Shown: positions 35,201-45,080, counted from the first letter of the stretch. The stretch is 64,000 nucleotides of DNA from Nothopassalora personata (GCA_033816765.1 CM066291.1:2914001-2978000); one strand, 5' to 3'. The notes: generated from the letters alone by a model not told the origin. Numbers and translations: made by a program.

Positions 35201-37050
35201 ACCTGCCACCGAGCGAACTCGACGGCATGACCTACACTAACATCATGACTGTCACAGACAGGCTCACGAAGGAAGTGGAACTGATACCTATTGGCGCTAT
35301 GACAGCGCAGAACGCTGCAAGGTTGTTCCTCAAGCACGTCTTTTGCCGACACGGCTTCCCTGACACTATCACTTCAGATCGCGGCAAGCAGTTCATAGCC
35401 ACCTTCTGGAAACGCCTGTGCAAGATGCTCCGCACAGAGAGGAAGCTGAGTTCTTCCTATCACCCCCAGACCGATGGGCAGTCAGAACGTACTAACCAGG
35501 CAATGGAGCAGTACCTACGAGCCTTCATCAATGAGTCGCAGAGTGACTGGGCAGAATGGCTCCCCCTGGCCCAATTTGCAATGAACAACCACGTGTCAGA
35601 GACTACGGGTGTGTCACCATTCTACGCCAACCTAGGCTACAACCCCGAGTTCACCGAGCGCATTGATCTGCAAGCCGGTAAAGACCGTAACCTCACGACT
35701 ATCCAGCGACTCGACAGCAAATCAGCTGAGGCGTTCGCCCGACGGATCTGTGAGCTGCATCGCAACCTTCAAGAGAACATGCGAATGTCACAAGCACTTC
35801 AAGCGGAAGCAGCAAACAGGCACCGCAGCATCTCGCCAGACTACAAGGTTGGCGACTGGGTGTATCTGAGCACGAAGAACATCCGCACGACACGACCGTC
35901 GAAGAAGCTCGACCGCAAGTACGCCGGCCCATACCAGATCACGGAGGTTATGCCGGCGAAGCTATCATATAAGCTGAACCTGTCTGATGCCCTTGCAGGA
36001 CTAGACAATTGCTTTCACACGTCACTACTTCAGCGCGCTGACAGCCCCGATCTCCTACCGCTCGAGGGACAACGGCTGGCGCCACCCCCAGCCATCACGA
36101 TTGAACCAGACACGAGAGAAGCCGAAGCTGCAGCAGACGTTACCGCACCAACACTCGAATACGAGGTGGACAAGATCTTAGACATGTACACCCGCAAGAG
36201 GGCTGGCAAGGTGAAGAAAGGAAAGAAGCGCAACGTGGACACTTGGTACAAGGTGCGCTGGACAGGATATCAGGATATGGAAGATGGAGAAACCTGGCAA
36301 CCAGCTGAGGACTTGCTTGTGAAAGCAGCCGCCGCTCTTGCAGACTTTCACCATAACCGGCCGGAGTTATCCACACCTGCAGGCTTTGCAGCTCCATCCG
36401 ACTGGTCCCCACCAGACAATGAGGTGCTCGGACTCAACACGATCAGGGTCAAGCAAGACACCGTCACGATTGAGCCAGCCGGAGCCTTGCCTCTGATGGA
36501 ATCGGGTCAGCGCATGTTCACCACGCACCGCTGCACTGACCAGGTTACGAGACAGCCCGTCGTCACAACTGAGGTCACCGGCGCCAGCCGTCCTCAGCTC
36601 TGCGATAGCACAGGCAGTTGTACCGATGCTTTAGTAAGACCTGCAGAGCCTGCAATGATACCCAACCTTAGTCACAAGGATCAGACGCGAGTGTCCGCCG
36701 AAGACAGACTTAGGTCTAGGTCGGGCCAGCTAGCCAAGCAATGCGAGTCTAAAGCAGACACCGCAGCGAAAGAGATGTGCGACGCGGAGATTGCAGTGAA
36801 GGAGATGGACGACGATCTGGAGGATGACTGGACGTTTGCACGGTTATGGAGCTCGACAGGCAAAGGTGACAAGTGGCCACACAAGACGGAGCAAGTGAAT
36901 AAACGAATGAAGGAGCGACACGCTCAGAGGACTGAGGCGACTTTTGAGAGGGGGGGTACTGTCACGGGCAGCCCGCGACCCTTCACTGACGATGCGTCGT
37001 CCCGGGTGAACCTCGGACCTTCTGCATCGGGACTAGCGGCTTGGCGTTAG
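32221..37050 (+). CDS. pol: Pol polyprotein of intact chromovirus (PR-RT-RH-IN-chromodomain)
   Basis: Made as a Gag-Pol fusion by -1 shift at 32215; no ATG is near the start of the frame (first in-frame ATG is about 70 bases on). Domains, counted from 32242: aspartic protease at about 65 (DSAST, where DSG/DTG is usual); RT at about 370-560 with VCIDYRGLN and YLDDVLIFS (about 481); RNase H at about 630-760 (ETDSSDF, YDKELLAI, FTDHKNLEYF); integrase zinc finger (HX..H, CRPC) at about 915-955. The integrase core has DFVVDLP (about 981), SDRG (about 1046) and E at 1081 (DGQSERTN); the GPY region is at about 1230. A chromodomain lies at 1306-1363 (YEVDKILD, VRWTGY, ETWQPAEDL). A 240-residue tail of unknown role runs into the 3' LTR. 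All catalytic residues are present. Confidence 0.92.
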   Translation, partial: WRDRCLSVADSGQPNIQGQKEHEIERHRVQEMDYEEGELKISACALEPQQPDVHPHIVLPVRIQHEKARGLVDSASTSLFLDWKFTRKHIIPLSPLVKSKNLTLGNGKSSGRRITHAALVDVDIKGHREQMLCYVTDLEYDVVLGLPWLSAHNPDIFWETGEVAFRSDYCFGHCLHNKTSTTVQSLNHQHRARKDTTKYGPEPFTSESGGFTAGGAELNVSSMDLDDDGEVECIEVTQRAWEMYAHRPGAKCFYVLPTGEECDENGNLKLSAMAADDLDQFLNKEFNHNPKEKLPPEYHHLADTFSAKDHDVLPPHRPGIDHEIHIKPDGPQEPPYRKPYGLAPQENEAVKKWITEQEGPGKIRPAGQKTSQSPAPVLVVRKPGGGLRVCIDYRGLNAITIKNRYPIPLIQETLNRMHGKKYFTKLDIVAAFNKLRIAEGHEWLTAFATRYGVYECLVLPFGLCNGPASFQSYINKVLQEHLDDFVSAYLDDVLIFSDTLEEHIEHVKKVLTKLRDAGLTVDIDKCEFHQQRVKYLGLIITPEGIEMDLEKLECIQTWEAPSNLKDVQAFLGFANFYRRFIEAFSRLAAPLTDLTKSNGPSNHKNRKVNWTPECQRAFDALKAAFSKAGMLAHYVPGRQTVVETDSSDFVNAGVLSQYDENGVLHPVAFYSKKLSPQECNYEIYDKELLAIIKAFEEWRPELACEGDDDTIEPVKVFTDHKNLEYFMTTKQLNRRQARWAEFLSQFNFRIIYRPGVQGTKPDSLTRRSQDLPQGVDDPRNQHQHQTLLPPERFLKIDSMRATIEDVAEETTPLNLEATEFTRTAATAAEPQAESVQDAIREAELEYRMTTAYAVDTELNAAIKTLQKGDAIPTLLQKAKVHPVHCKVEGDLLYVRNQYGGWSLWVPDDRTLRTRIIRMNHDPPAAGHPGRARTYELVAREFYWPGLARSVRRYTGNCRPCRTTKSLHTQPPGLLHPLSVPERPWQHIAVDFVVDLPPSELDGMTYTNIMTVTDRLTKEVELIPIGAMTAQNAARLFLKHVFCRHGFPDTITSDRGKQFIATFWKRLCKMLRTERKLSSSYHPQTDGQSERTNQAMEQYLRAFINESQSDWAEWLPLAQFAMNNHVSETTGVSPFYANLGYNPEFTERIDLQAGKDRNLTTIQRLDSKSAEAFARRICELHRNLQENMRMSQALQAEAANRHRSISPDYKVGDWVYLSTKNIRTTRPSKKLDRKYAGPYQITEVMPAKLSYKLNLSDALAGLDNCFHTSLLQRADSPDLLPLEGQRLAPPPAITIEPDTREAEAAADVTAPTLEYEVDKILDMYTRKRAGKVKKGKKRNVDTWYKVRWTGYQDMEDGETWQPAEDLLVKAAAALADFHHNRPELSTPAGFAAPSDWSPPDNEVLGLNTIRVKQDTVTIEPAGALPLMESGQRMFTTHRCTDQVTRQPVVTTEVTGASRPQLCDSTGSCTDALVRPAEPAMIPNLSHKDQTRVSAEDRLRSRSGQLAKQCESKADTAAKEMCDAEIAVKEMDDDLEDDWTFARLWSSTGKGDKWPHKTEQVNKRMKERHAQRTEATFERGGTVTGSPRPFTDDASSRVNLGPSASGLAAWR
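36946..36956 (+). other. Polypurine tract of intact chromovirus
   Basis: GAGAGGGGGGG lies three bases before the 3' LTR, the usual place and composition for the plus-strand primer. It is read within pol as coding sequence. Confidence 0.8.
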
Positions 37051-37142
37051 CTTAAGTACCCGCCGCGCCTCGCGCTCCTCTTTCATAGCTTCGTAGAACA
37101 ACAACTATCTCATTCGGACCCTTTGGTACGCGCGCCCTTACA
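36960..37142 (+). repeat. 3' LTR of intact chromovirus, 183 bp
   Basis: Identical to 29834-30016. The first 91 bases also encode the last 30 codons and stop of pol, so LTR and coding sequence overlap. Confidence 0.95.
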
Positions 37143-37147
37143 AAGGT
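37143..37147. repeat. Target site duplication AAGGT (right)
   Basis: Matches 29829-29833. Confidence 0.9.
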
Positions 37148-37328
37148 AGAGGATTAGAAGTAGGTCGCTCCTAAGTCCGAGTTTTCCTAAAGTCGACCCT
37201 TTAAGGCGAGTGGATGTGTGTCTAGCGTAGCGACTAGGGAAAAGGTAGAGGACTATAAGTAGGTTACTCCTAAGTCCGAGTTTTCCTATAGTCGACCCTT
37301 TAAGGCGAGTAGATGTGTGTCTAGCGCG
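37148..37328 (+). repeat. 99-bp (33-codon) tandem duplication in gypsy C gag tail
   Basis: With the inserted element removed, the unit 29817-29833 plus 37148-37229 (99 bp, from GCGACTAGGG) is followed directly by a second copy 37230-37328 with a few C/T differences. The length is a multiple of three, so the frame would be kept. Confidence 0.75.
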
Positions 37329-37339
37329 TTACTTACGAG

Positions 37340-40300
37340 GCGTAGTCGAGACTCGTAAGGGCTTTCGCGAGGCCACGTTTCTCCTAGATAACTATACGGA
37401 TCTTAGCCTAGTGTCGTATAAGTATGTACTCCGACATTAAATGTAACCTATTAATAGGGTAAGGCTACCGAAGTTAGAGTCGTATGCGCATAACCTAGGG
37501 TATTACTACGGCGCCTTTACGGTTCGGCTACGACTCGCTAATAACGCGGGAGTAGAGCGCGTAAGTGACGCTATCTACTACGCGGTACCTATAGGTAGGC
37601 TATTAGTGATTTTAGGTAGACCCTAGCGGCATCGTAATCGGATAGTAAAGGCCGATAAGGATAACTAGTAGTACTACGGTGTAGAGACGCCTACGGTTTA
37701 GTAGCGTGACGCACGCGAGTTCCTTAAGGATCTCGAGAGCTTAAAGCAGGTTTATGCGATAAGTGTTCGGGCTATTACTATAGTAGTACCTAAAGGAGAG
37801 GGCCCCTCGTAGCCTAAAGAATTTATAGACTTCCGAGATATATACGTACCTAATAAGTAGGCGAAGCGTAAGATGCCCGACGGGGTTAAGTATGCGATTA
37901 ATCTCGTTAAAGGAAAGAAACCCCCTTTTAAGCCGCTGTACTACTAGTCCTTAACTAAGTTAGAGGCCTTAAAGGAGTACCTTACGTAAGTAATAGAGAA
38001 GGGGTAGATTAGGCGATCCGTAAGCGAGGCGGGTGCGCCTATCCTGTTCGTACTAAAGAAGAATAGTACTCTTAGGCTCTAGGTAGATTATAGAGGCTTA
38101 AATGAGGTTATAGTAAAGAACCGATACCCCCTACCCCTAATTAGCGAGACGCTAGATAGGCTATTAGGTTCTAGGTTCTTTACTATAATCGATTTAAAGG
38201 ACGCCTACTATCGTATCCCTATTAAGCGAGGCGATAAGTAGAAGACTACGTTTCGTACGCGATACGGACACTACGAGTACCTAGTAATACCGTTCGGGTT
38301 AACTAACGCACCGGTAACCTTTTAAGGGTATATTAACAAGGCGCTAACCGGCTTAGTTAATGACATTTACGTAGTCTACCTAGATAATATCCTTATCTAT
38401 AGCGAGACGCGTAAGGTACACGTACGAGCCGTACGCGAAGTACTTACGAGGCTACGGAAGTTTACTCTGTTCGCAAACCCTAAGAAGTGTCACTTCTTTT
38501 AGGAGAGTATAGAGTTCCTTAGGTTTGTCGTAAGCGCCGTAGGCGTGTCGATAGATAGGAGTAGGGTAGCCGCTATCGAGGAATAGCCTACACCTAAGAC
38601 CTTTTATAAGGTCTAGTCCTTCCTTAGGTTTTACAACTTCTACCGGCGTTTTATAGAAGGATACTTAAGGGTCTACAAGCCCCTAACGGACCTACTAAAG
38701 GGATCTAAGGACGGTAAGAAGTAGGGCCCTCTTACGTAGACCTTAAGCGAAGAGTAGGCGTTTCGATAGCTTAAGGCCGGATTCTTAGGTGTACTAATAC
38801 TTAGGCACTTCGATCCTACGCTACGTACGCGAGTCAAAACCGACGCGTTAGGTTTCGCGATCGTAGGTATTATATCTTAGCTATTTAGGACTAAGTAGCA
38901 CCCAATTGCCTTCTATTTACGTAAGATAATACTAGCCGAGTGTAACTACGAGACGCACGATTAGGAGCTACTTATAGTAGTTAAGGCTTTTAAGCATTAG
39001 AGGCTATACTTAGAGGGCGCTATATATACGGTACGAGTACTAGTCAACTACGCTAACCTATAGGGCTTTATAATAGTAAAGTAGCTAAATAGGCGGTAAG
39101 CTCGATAGGCTACGTTCCTATAGTCTTTTAATTTTATAGTAGAGCATCGGCCGGGTAAGACTAACCTAGCCGACGCGCCTTCGAGACGTAGTAACTACGT
39201 AGCCATAACGTAATAAACTTCGAACTTGCTACCTACCTTATAAAGTAAGCTATCTTTCTAGAAGGAGTCTCTAGAAGGGATAAGCGAGCCAACGGTAAAG
39301 CGCGTACTTACTACCTACGAGGCGATGTAGGGCGACATAGGCGCGGTAATAGTAGTACGGAGAGGTAACCTTCCCTATTAAGACAAGCCGTCGTTACTAG
39401 TAGTAGTGTGCGCTACAGTAATATAGGGTTAAGCTTATAGCTCGACGGGTAAGTTAATCCTACTCTTAATAAAGATCGCGTAGTAGTAAGACAACTAGTG
39501 TATCGTATACTTAGTATAGGCGCTAAGCGCGAGGGACGCTAAGGGATAGTATGTAAAGGATAACCTTATGTACTACGGAGACGCGATCGTAGTACCTAGG
39601 GATTACGTAATTAGGTCGCATCTAATTCGCATATACTACGACGACGTCCTCGCGGGTTACTTTAGAAGGACTAAGACTAAAGAGCTGTTACGACGTAATT
39701 ATTAGTAGGACTCACTTAGTACGGACGTAAAGTAATACGTCTAAGCCTATAGAACCTACTAGGGTTTAAAGGCTAAACGCTATCGACCCTATAGTAGGCT
39801 ATAACCGCTTCCTAGACCGGAGCGGCCGTAGTAGGAAATTACTATGGATTTCATTACGGACCTACCTCTAAGTACGCGAGCCGGTTACGTCTATAATACG
39901 ATCCTAGTAATAGTCGATCGCTACTTAAAAATGAGCTTATACATCCCGACGACGAAGACTTACATAGCCGTAGAGCTTACGAGGCTCCTACGAGACGAAG
40001 TCGTACGATACTATAGTGTCCCGTTAGGCATAGTAAGCGACCGAGGTCCGGTCTTTACTAGTCAGTTTTATAGTAACTTCTACTTTAAGGCGCGTATAAA
40101 GCGTAAGCTATCTACGGCCTTTTACCCTTAGACTAACGGCTAAACTAAGAGGGTAAACTAAACCCTCGAATAATATCTTCGTTATTACTATAGTAATAAT
40201 TAAACTAAGTAGGCTAAGTAGCTTGTAGTTACTAAATTCGTAGCTAATAATAGCATCTACCTAATACTACGTATAAGTCCGTTCGAGATAGCGTACGGTT

Positions 40301-40895
40301 AGCGACCTAAGATTGCCCCTATACTAACTAGATCTCGAGACGAGACCTAGGGGGGAGAAGTACTAGTAGCGGTAACAGCTACGAGTCGTATACGAAAACT
40401 ACGCGCTACACTCGAGGAGCGATAGAAGGCTATAGTAGAAAGCTAGGCTCGCTACTATAACAAGACCTACTAAGCTAAGACCTACCGCGTAGGTAACTTA
40501 GTCCTATTATTAACGAAGAACCTTAAGTTAGTAGTGCTAAAGAAGAAGATAGGTCCGAAGTTTATCGGCCTATACCGCATTACGGACGCTGTCGGTTCGT
40601 AGGCGTACCGCCTAGCGCTACTAGCCGACTTAAGGCTCTATAACGTCTTCTATATCTCTCTCCTCGAGCCGTATATCGGTAGCGATAAGGATAGACCCGT
40701 ACCCCCTCTAGCTAATAAGGACGGAGAGTATAAGGTAGAGGCAGTACTAGATAGGCGTAAGCGTAAGGGTAAGCTGCAGTATCTAGTCTAGTAGAAGGAC
40801 TAGCTAGAGGAGTATAATAGCTAGGAACCGGCGGAGGGCCTCGCGAATGCGGATCGCATAGTAGCCGACTATAAGGCGTTAAGGAGAAGTAAATG
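37340..40895 (+). pseudogene. Pol relic of gypsy C with chromodomain
   Basis: The plus-strand frame can be followed almost end to end: a protease remnant (about 37340-37640), RT with LRLQVDYRGLNE-type and RYPLPLI motifs and YLDNILIYS at 38378-38404 (YLDD with Asp changed to Asn), and RNase H (KTDALGFAIVGI; ECNYETHDQELL). The integrase core follows, with a 95-codon open stretch at 39844-40131 (MDFITDLPLS, VSDRGPVF). A chromodomain closes it (about 40735-40880, YKVEAVLDRR). Damage is largely Gln/Trp-to-stop and Asp-to-Asn, so RIP, not drift, inactivated it. Confidence 0.7.
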
Positions 40896-40999
40896 AGACT
40901 AGCATAGGAGCACTAGAGTATAAATAAAACTTTTCTTAACTATAAATAAAATAAAAGCTAAAGAGTAGCGCGCCTACTAGGGGCTACGTAGAGTAGTAG

Positions 41000-41973
41000 T
41001 AGGCGAGGAGCCCGCGAGTAGCGTGTAAGGCGAGCGCCTCAGTTGTCGTTACGTAGTAACTTAGGTAGAAACGCCTAGTCGGCGGCGGTAGTATTAATGT
41101 TCTACGCCTATAGGAACTAGGACTACGGTTAGTAGGGTATACGTATACGAGGAATATACGACTTACGGCGCGGCCGAGTTCGAACAGCCTATTAAGGGCG
41201 CGGTTCTACTCCTACTAGAGCGCGAGGGCTTCGGCGGCGGGGGCGGCGGTAGTAGTAGCGGCGGTAGAAGCACGTATACGGGTTTCCCCGGTACGCTTAT
41301 ACTTATAGGTATTAAATTGCCTAATAGCCTATAGAAAGGGTTAGCCGAAGCATAGGAGACGTACTAGAGCCCCCGTACGCGAGTAGTAGTCGACTCGTAG
41401 GAGCGAAGTAGCGACTTACCTCCGTAATGTCGTTACCTAGCTAGGCACATAGGTAGATCTACTCTACTAGCTCCTACTACTAGAGGTCTGTAGGCGCCTA
41501 GCCTATTATGGCCGTAAGGAAGTCGCGCTAGGAGCGCGCGGCGCGTAGGCGGCTTACTAGCGAGGCGATAGCGTAGCTAGTGTTAGGTACGTAGCTATGT
41601 CTATTACGCCTATAGCGGCTACACTTCCTTAGGAGCTCGCCGGTAGTAACACTATTATAGTTATCGGCTTCGTCTAGTAAGTAGTTAGTATACAAATCGT
41701 AGGCGGCGCGCGTAGAGACTTACCCCTAACGAAGTATAGGAGGTACCGTATGTATATATTAATCCGCTACGAGAGCTTAGTAGCGGGCGAGGGCGTTAGT
41801 AGCTACAAGGGTAATGCTAGTCGCTTACGACTACTAGGCGTTCTAGGTGCGTTACGTACTAGAGCCGCCTAGCGGCGCTCGTCTTCTAAGGGGCTAGTAG
41901 TACTATCGCTACTAGTACTACTAGAGGAGGCGGAGCGGCTAGAGAATAGCGGCGAGGAGGGCCCGTCCGACAT
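41000..41973 (-). pseudogene. Antisense ORF (aORF-2) of gypsy C
   Basis: The minus-strand frame starts at ATG 41973 (MSDGPSSPLFSSRS, then a Ser/Thr tract). It remains in one phase for about 300 codons: the start and a later block at 41281 (NTYKYKRTGETRIR, then an Ala/Thr-rich stretch and LFELGRAVSRIFLV) differ by a multiple of three. Stops are at Gln-type codons. It occupies the space between the pol end and the polypurine tract, antisense. It shares no clear block with aORF-1. Function unknown; the low-complexity Ser-rich N-terminus suggests a disordered region. Confidence 0.5.
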
Positions 41974-42279
41974 AATAATAATAATAATAATGCTAGCGAG
42001 GCGCTTACGGTACGGGTGCGGTGCGGGTGCGTAGTAGTAGTGCGACGAAGGTAGTACGCTAGGGAACGTACTACGAAATAGGGCTAGGTTAGGCTAGAGT
42101 TTTATACCCCTAACTAGCTACGTCGGTATAGTAACTAAGCCTTACTTACCTACACCTACATAACGATACGTACGTAACCCGCATGTAGGCCGTATAGTAA
42201 CTATAGTTCTAGAAGTACGTAGGAGCCTCTGCGTAGCAACTAGCGAGCTAAGGACAGCTCGCACGGGAGGGGAGGCAAT

Positions 42280-42475
42280 TGTAAGGGGTAGCCTAGTAGC
42301 TAACCCTTACATGTAGCCTTGTATATAACATACGGTCGCGACCGGCTACTAAGCCGCACGTAACACGTATACGTACACCTTACGACGCGCGATGCGTCTT
42401 AAACAAAAGGTAAGAATTAGTTTATCTACGACTAGTAGGTCGTAGGCGTGCTATACATTGCGACATCCCTTAACA
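42280..42475 (+). repeat. 3' LTR of gypsy C, 196 bp
   Basis: Direct repeat of 28467-28662. It is preceded by the purine tract GGGAGGGGAGG (about 42265-42275), the expected plus-strand primer. Confidence 0.9.
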
Positions 42476-42480
42476 CTACG

Positions 42481-42736
42481 GATCCGGACGATATATTCCT
42501 TTATATTTAGAAACGCTAAGAATTCCTTATAGTTTCGATACATTTAACTTACTATTTAATATTACTATTTAGAATATACCGAAACTTAACCTCTACTATA
42601 TTGTTTCTTAAGTCTTTACAAGACTAAGATACTACTGCTTTATTACTCTCCCTTAACTTCCTATCGGCCCGAGAATAAACCCAATTAAGCTTATCTTCTT
42701 AACTTATAATATTATTAGGTTATACTAAACCTAATA
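42481..42736 (+). repeat. 3' LTR of gypsy B copy 2, right half
   Basis: Continues the LTR cut at 28466. It shares the TTAACTTACTATTTAATATTAC and later CCTATCGGCCCGAGAA segments with 25658-26061 and ends CCTAATA (CA changed to TA). Confidence 0.75.
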
Positions 42737-43110
42737 CGCGCCTACTAAACATAATATACTACTTTTAATAATAATAACTCTTACTTATTTAGCCTAAGGA
42801 ATCGAATAGGGGTAGTAGTATACTCGTAAGAGGCGTTAGTAGCTTACTAGCTAATATTACTTTAAACTATATAAAGTCGGTTTTATATTCGAGGATGTAC
42901 TTTATATATAACGCGCTATCGGATCGTTACGTTCTCGACGCCGTTGTAATCTCTACTATCGGCGCTATTATTTAAATCTATAGGAGCTTAGCCGGGCGTA
43001 GTAATCGGTTACTATCGCGTACTAAAATGTAGTAGTAGTGCTATATAGCTTTAAGCTACACTAAAACAAGCCCTATTCGATCTTAGACGCTTCGCTAAGG
43101 CTCGCTAGTA
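42737..43110. other. RIP-decayed edge of the transposon tract
   Basis: TpA-rich sequence outside gypsy B copy 2 with no motif I can assign. Composition changes within a few tens of bases near 43110 to normal, CpA-containing DNA. Confidence 0.5.
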
Positions 43111-43953
43111 CGGAATCACCCGATTAGCTAAACGGTGCTGAACCGTGCTAACCCGTGATTATCGGAGCTAAACGGTGCCGAGCCGAGAAAGAAGCGACTG
43201 AGCTTGCTGAGGTAAGGCCTGAGGCAGTCTTCACTACATTGCGCGACTATCTCTACGGCACAACCACAACGAACACGCCGGAAGCAGCTTCGTAAACGTC
43301 GAGCAGGTCAACTATTGCGGCCTTTGATTTACCCCTAGTCTGCAACGCCATGGTCACTCGGGGGGTCGCTATTCATCTGGCTCGTAGCTCGTCACCCGTC
43401 CGGTGTTGTGAAACCAATAACTCCAGGGTCTCATATCAGCAAGCAACGGTCGGAGATGGGAGTCAAAACAGCCTTGGGCCTCAAGGTCAGAACTGGAGCT
43501 CTCGCCATAGCAAAGTTACGGTGAAATAGCTAAAGTCCCTTGCAAAATTCCTGCTGAGGCCTCGGGGTTGCCTCTTCCGGCATGGACCATATACATGAAG
43601 CGTTCATGCACTCACGATAAGGACGCCGTGCGACGCACGATCGCCGACGTTGCTCAAAGGACACTCCAAGACTGTGGCGCGCTATCTTGGCGATAGCTCA
43701 ATGTCAACCTTTCGACCTCGACATGACTTATCTAGCAAGCACTATCACGATCCAAGATAGCCAGATCCCTGCTCAGTCTCATGGCACGAGCGACTTTTCC
43801 ATTATATAAGTACGCGGTTCCTCAGAGCTCTGAACAAAAACTAGCACGGAGTTCAGACAAAGAATTACCCCGGATTGAGAACCAATTTCCGAGAGCCACT
43901 CAGGTGAATCGTGTATAGCTCCCATGTTTTCCCCATGACAGACGCCTCACGCC
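43111..43953. other. Intergenic, non-RIPped, no gene seen
   Basis: Ordinary fungal composition. Two GCTAAACGGTGC motifs occur near 43128 and 43169. No long frame, intron signals or RNA gene was recognised. Confidence 0.5.
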
Positions 43954-44694
43954 GTGAAGACATGCTTGCAGTCTACACAGCCTTTACCATTCGTAAGCGA
44001 TGGCCAGAAATGCCTCAGCCATCCGATCGCTTACGATGAGCCAACGAGACAAAGCGAGCAGCAGAGATATGAATCCCACGGCGTTTCCACAAGCATGATA
44101 GTCACACCATCACAACTACCATCAGCTCAGCCTAACTCACTGTACACTATCCAACCAACCAACCAACGATAACGAAATCACCACCAACAATGTTCCCACG
44201 TCTCCCAAGTCCACATCGAATGCCGCGCACGCTACACCTTCATCGTCGAAGCCCGCTTCCCCTCCGGCGCCATTTTCAACCTGGGACACACTTCTCCCGG
44301 TCAGACTACTGATACGACCTTTGAGAGTGCCGAGAAGAAGGGGGAGACGGTAAGTCTTGCGAGCGCTGCGAGCATGTTGCCATTCCCTGTGCTCCTTCCA
44401 CCCTTCAATCCTGTGCTCTCGCTCACACAGTTCGAAATGTGGGCCGGCGGCGCTGGAGTCGTCGACCGCTGGGGGTTTGACAGTCCGATCAAAGCGGGTG
44501 ATGAGTATTACGTTTAGGATCCGGACTCGGCGTGGAAGTTGAGGATTGTTTGGAAGGGGCAGGCGGGGTGTAGGCCGAAGGTGGAGGTGGTTTATGGGAC
44601 TTTTGTAGAGAGTTATGGGGGAAGGGAGGGAGGGGTCGGGGGAGCAGCGAGGACCAGGAGAAGAAGTATGCTTGTGATCAATGTGGTTTCTTGA
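43954..44694 (+). pseudogene. Unrecognised gene with in-frame TAG, edge of island
   Basis: A coding frame is clear at 44173-44349 (CRARYTFIVEARFPSGAIF...). It joins through an 81-bp intron (GTAAGT at 44350, CACACAG ending 44430) in phase 0 to 44431-44694 (FEMWAGGAGVVDRWGF...). An in-frame TAG at 44515 interrupts it, and protein-like sequence (DPDSAWKLRIVWKGQ) follows to TGA at 44692. Upstream the same frame holds a 72-codon open stretch (43954-44169) ending in TAA at 44170. Both stops would be Gln if the first T were C, the RIP direction. No ATG lies between the TAA and the intron. I do not know the family; it looks like a small soluble beta-rich protein. Probably a pseudogene. Confidence 0.5.
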
Positions 44695-45080
44695 TGTGCT
44701 TGCTACGCTCGTTTTGTAGATGTCTGTATGTGGAATAATGGTAATGGTAATGGTTCGATGAAGGTACCTGATGTGGAGGAGTATCCTTGTCGGAGGGTTG
44801 TTGATGTCGATGTTATGGGCTGAGTCTTTGATGATCGTGCGGATCATGGCAGTCGAATATGGACCCGCCATTGCAAGACTGGACCGCAGGGCGTCGGCCT
44901 CAGCTCAGACCTGGTCCACGACTCTTGTTGCTACCGAGCGTCTCCACGACTTCAGATCAGTGTGATCATACCCTGCAGCTCCGACCCGTAGCACTCCACA
45001 CACCCACACCATGTTCACCCCAATGTCTCACACCATGATCGAAGCTACACGGCAAATTCTCAAAACAGTCATACAACACA
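44695..45080. other. Intergenic, no gene seen
   Basis: Contains GGTAATGGTAATGG-type simple sequence near 44740. A long minus-strand frame passes through from 44871, but its composition (Pro/Thr/His/Ile-rich, low complexity) looks like chance antisense sequence. Confidence 0.5.

Larger units (their letters stand above)
29834..37142 (+). mobile_element. Intact Ty3/gypsy chromovirus, 7309 bp, not RIPped
   Basis: This is a complete element with identical 183-bp LTRs, a self-priming site, gag (692 codons), a -1 frameshift signal, pol (about 1600 codons) with all catalytic motifs, and a polypurine tract. Base composition contrasts sharply with the flanks: CpA and TpG are common and there are no Gln/Trp stops. 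It lies in gag of gypsy C with duplication AAGGT. Identical LTRs mean a recent insertion. It looks competent to transpose, which is inference from sequence alone. Confidence 0.95.
28467..42475 (+). mobile_element. Ty3/gypsy chromovirus C, split by a younger element
   Basis: 196-bp LTRs (28467-28662 and 42280-42475, TGTAAGGG...CTTAACA) and a 5-bp duplication CTACG (28462-28466 and 42476-42480) bound the element. Inside are gag (28800-29833, continuing at 37143), pol with chromodomain (37340-40895), and a 1.4-kb 3' region with an antisense frame. The intact chromovirus 29834-37142 is inserted in gag. Without it the element is about 6.7 kb. It is RIP-mutated, but many long stretches remain readable. 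Confidence 0.85.

Noticed and set aside
30049..36884. Many antisense and alternate frames over the intact gag and pol
   Set aside because: Shadows; unlike the 3' antisense frames of the other elements they overlap the sense coding sequence completely.
321..43110. CRISPR array, prophage or bacterial operon
   Set aside because: Repeats are LTRs and decayed element copies; spliced introns and eukaryotic gene families show a fungal genome.
44515..44517. Programmed readthrough or selenocysteine at the TAG
   Set aside because: Fungi lack UGA-Sec and this is TAG; a CAG-to-TAG RIP change next to a RIPped tract is simpler.
44137..44871. 244-codon minus-strand frame
   Set aside because: Low-complexity composition; the opposite strand has a clear coding frame with a good intron.
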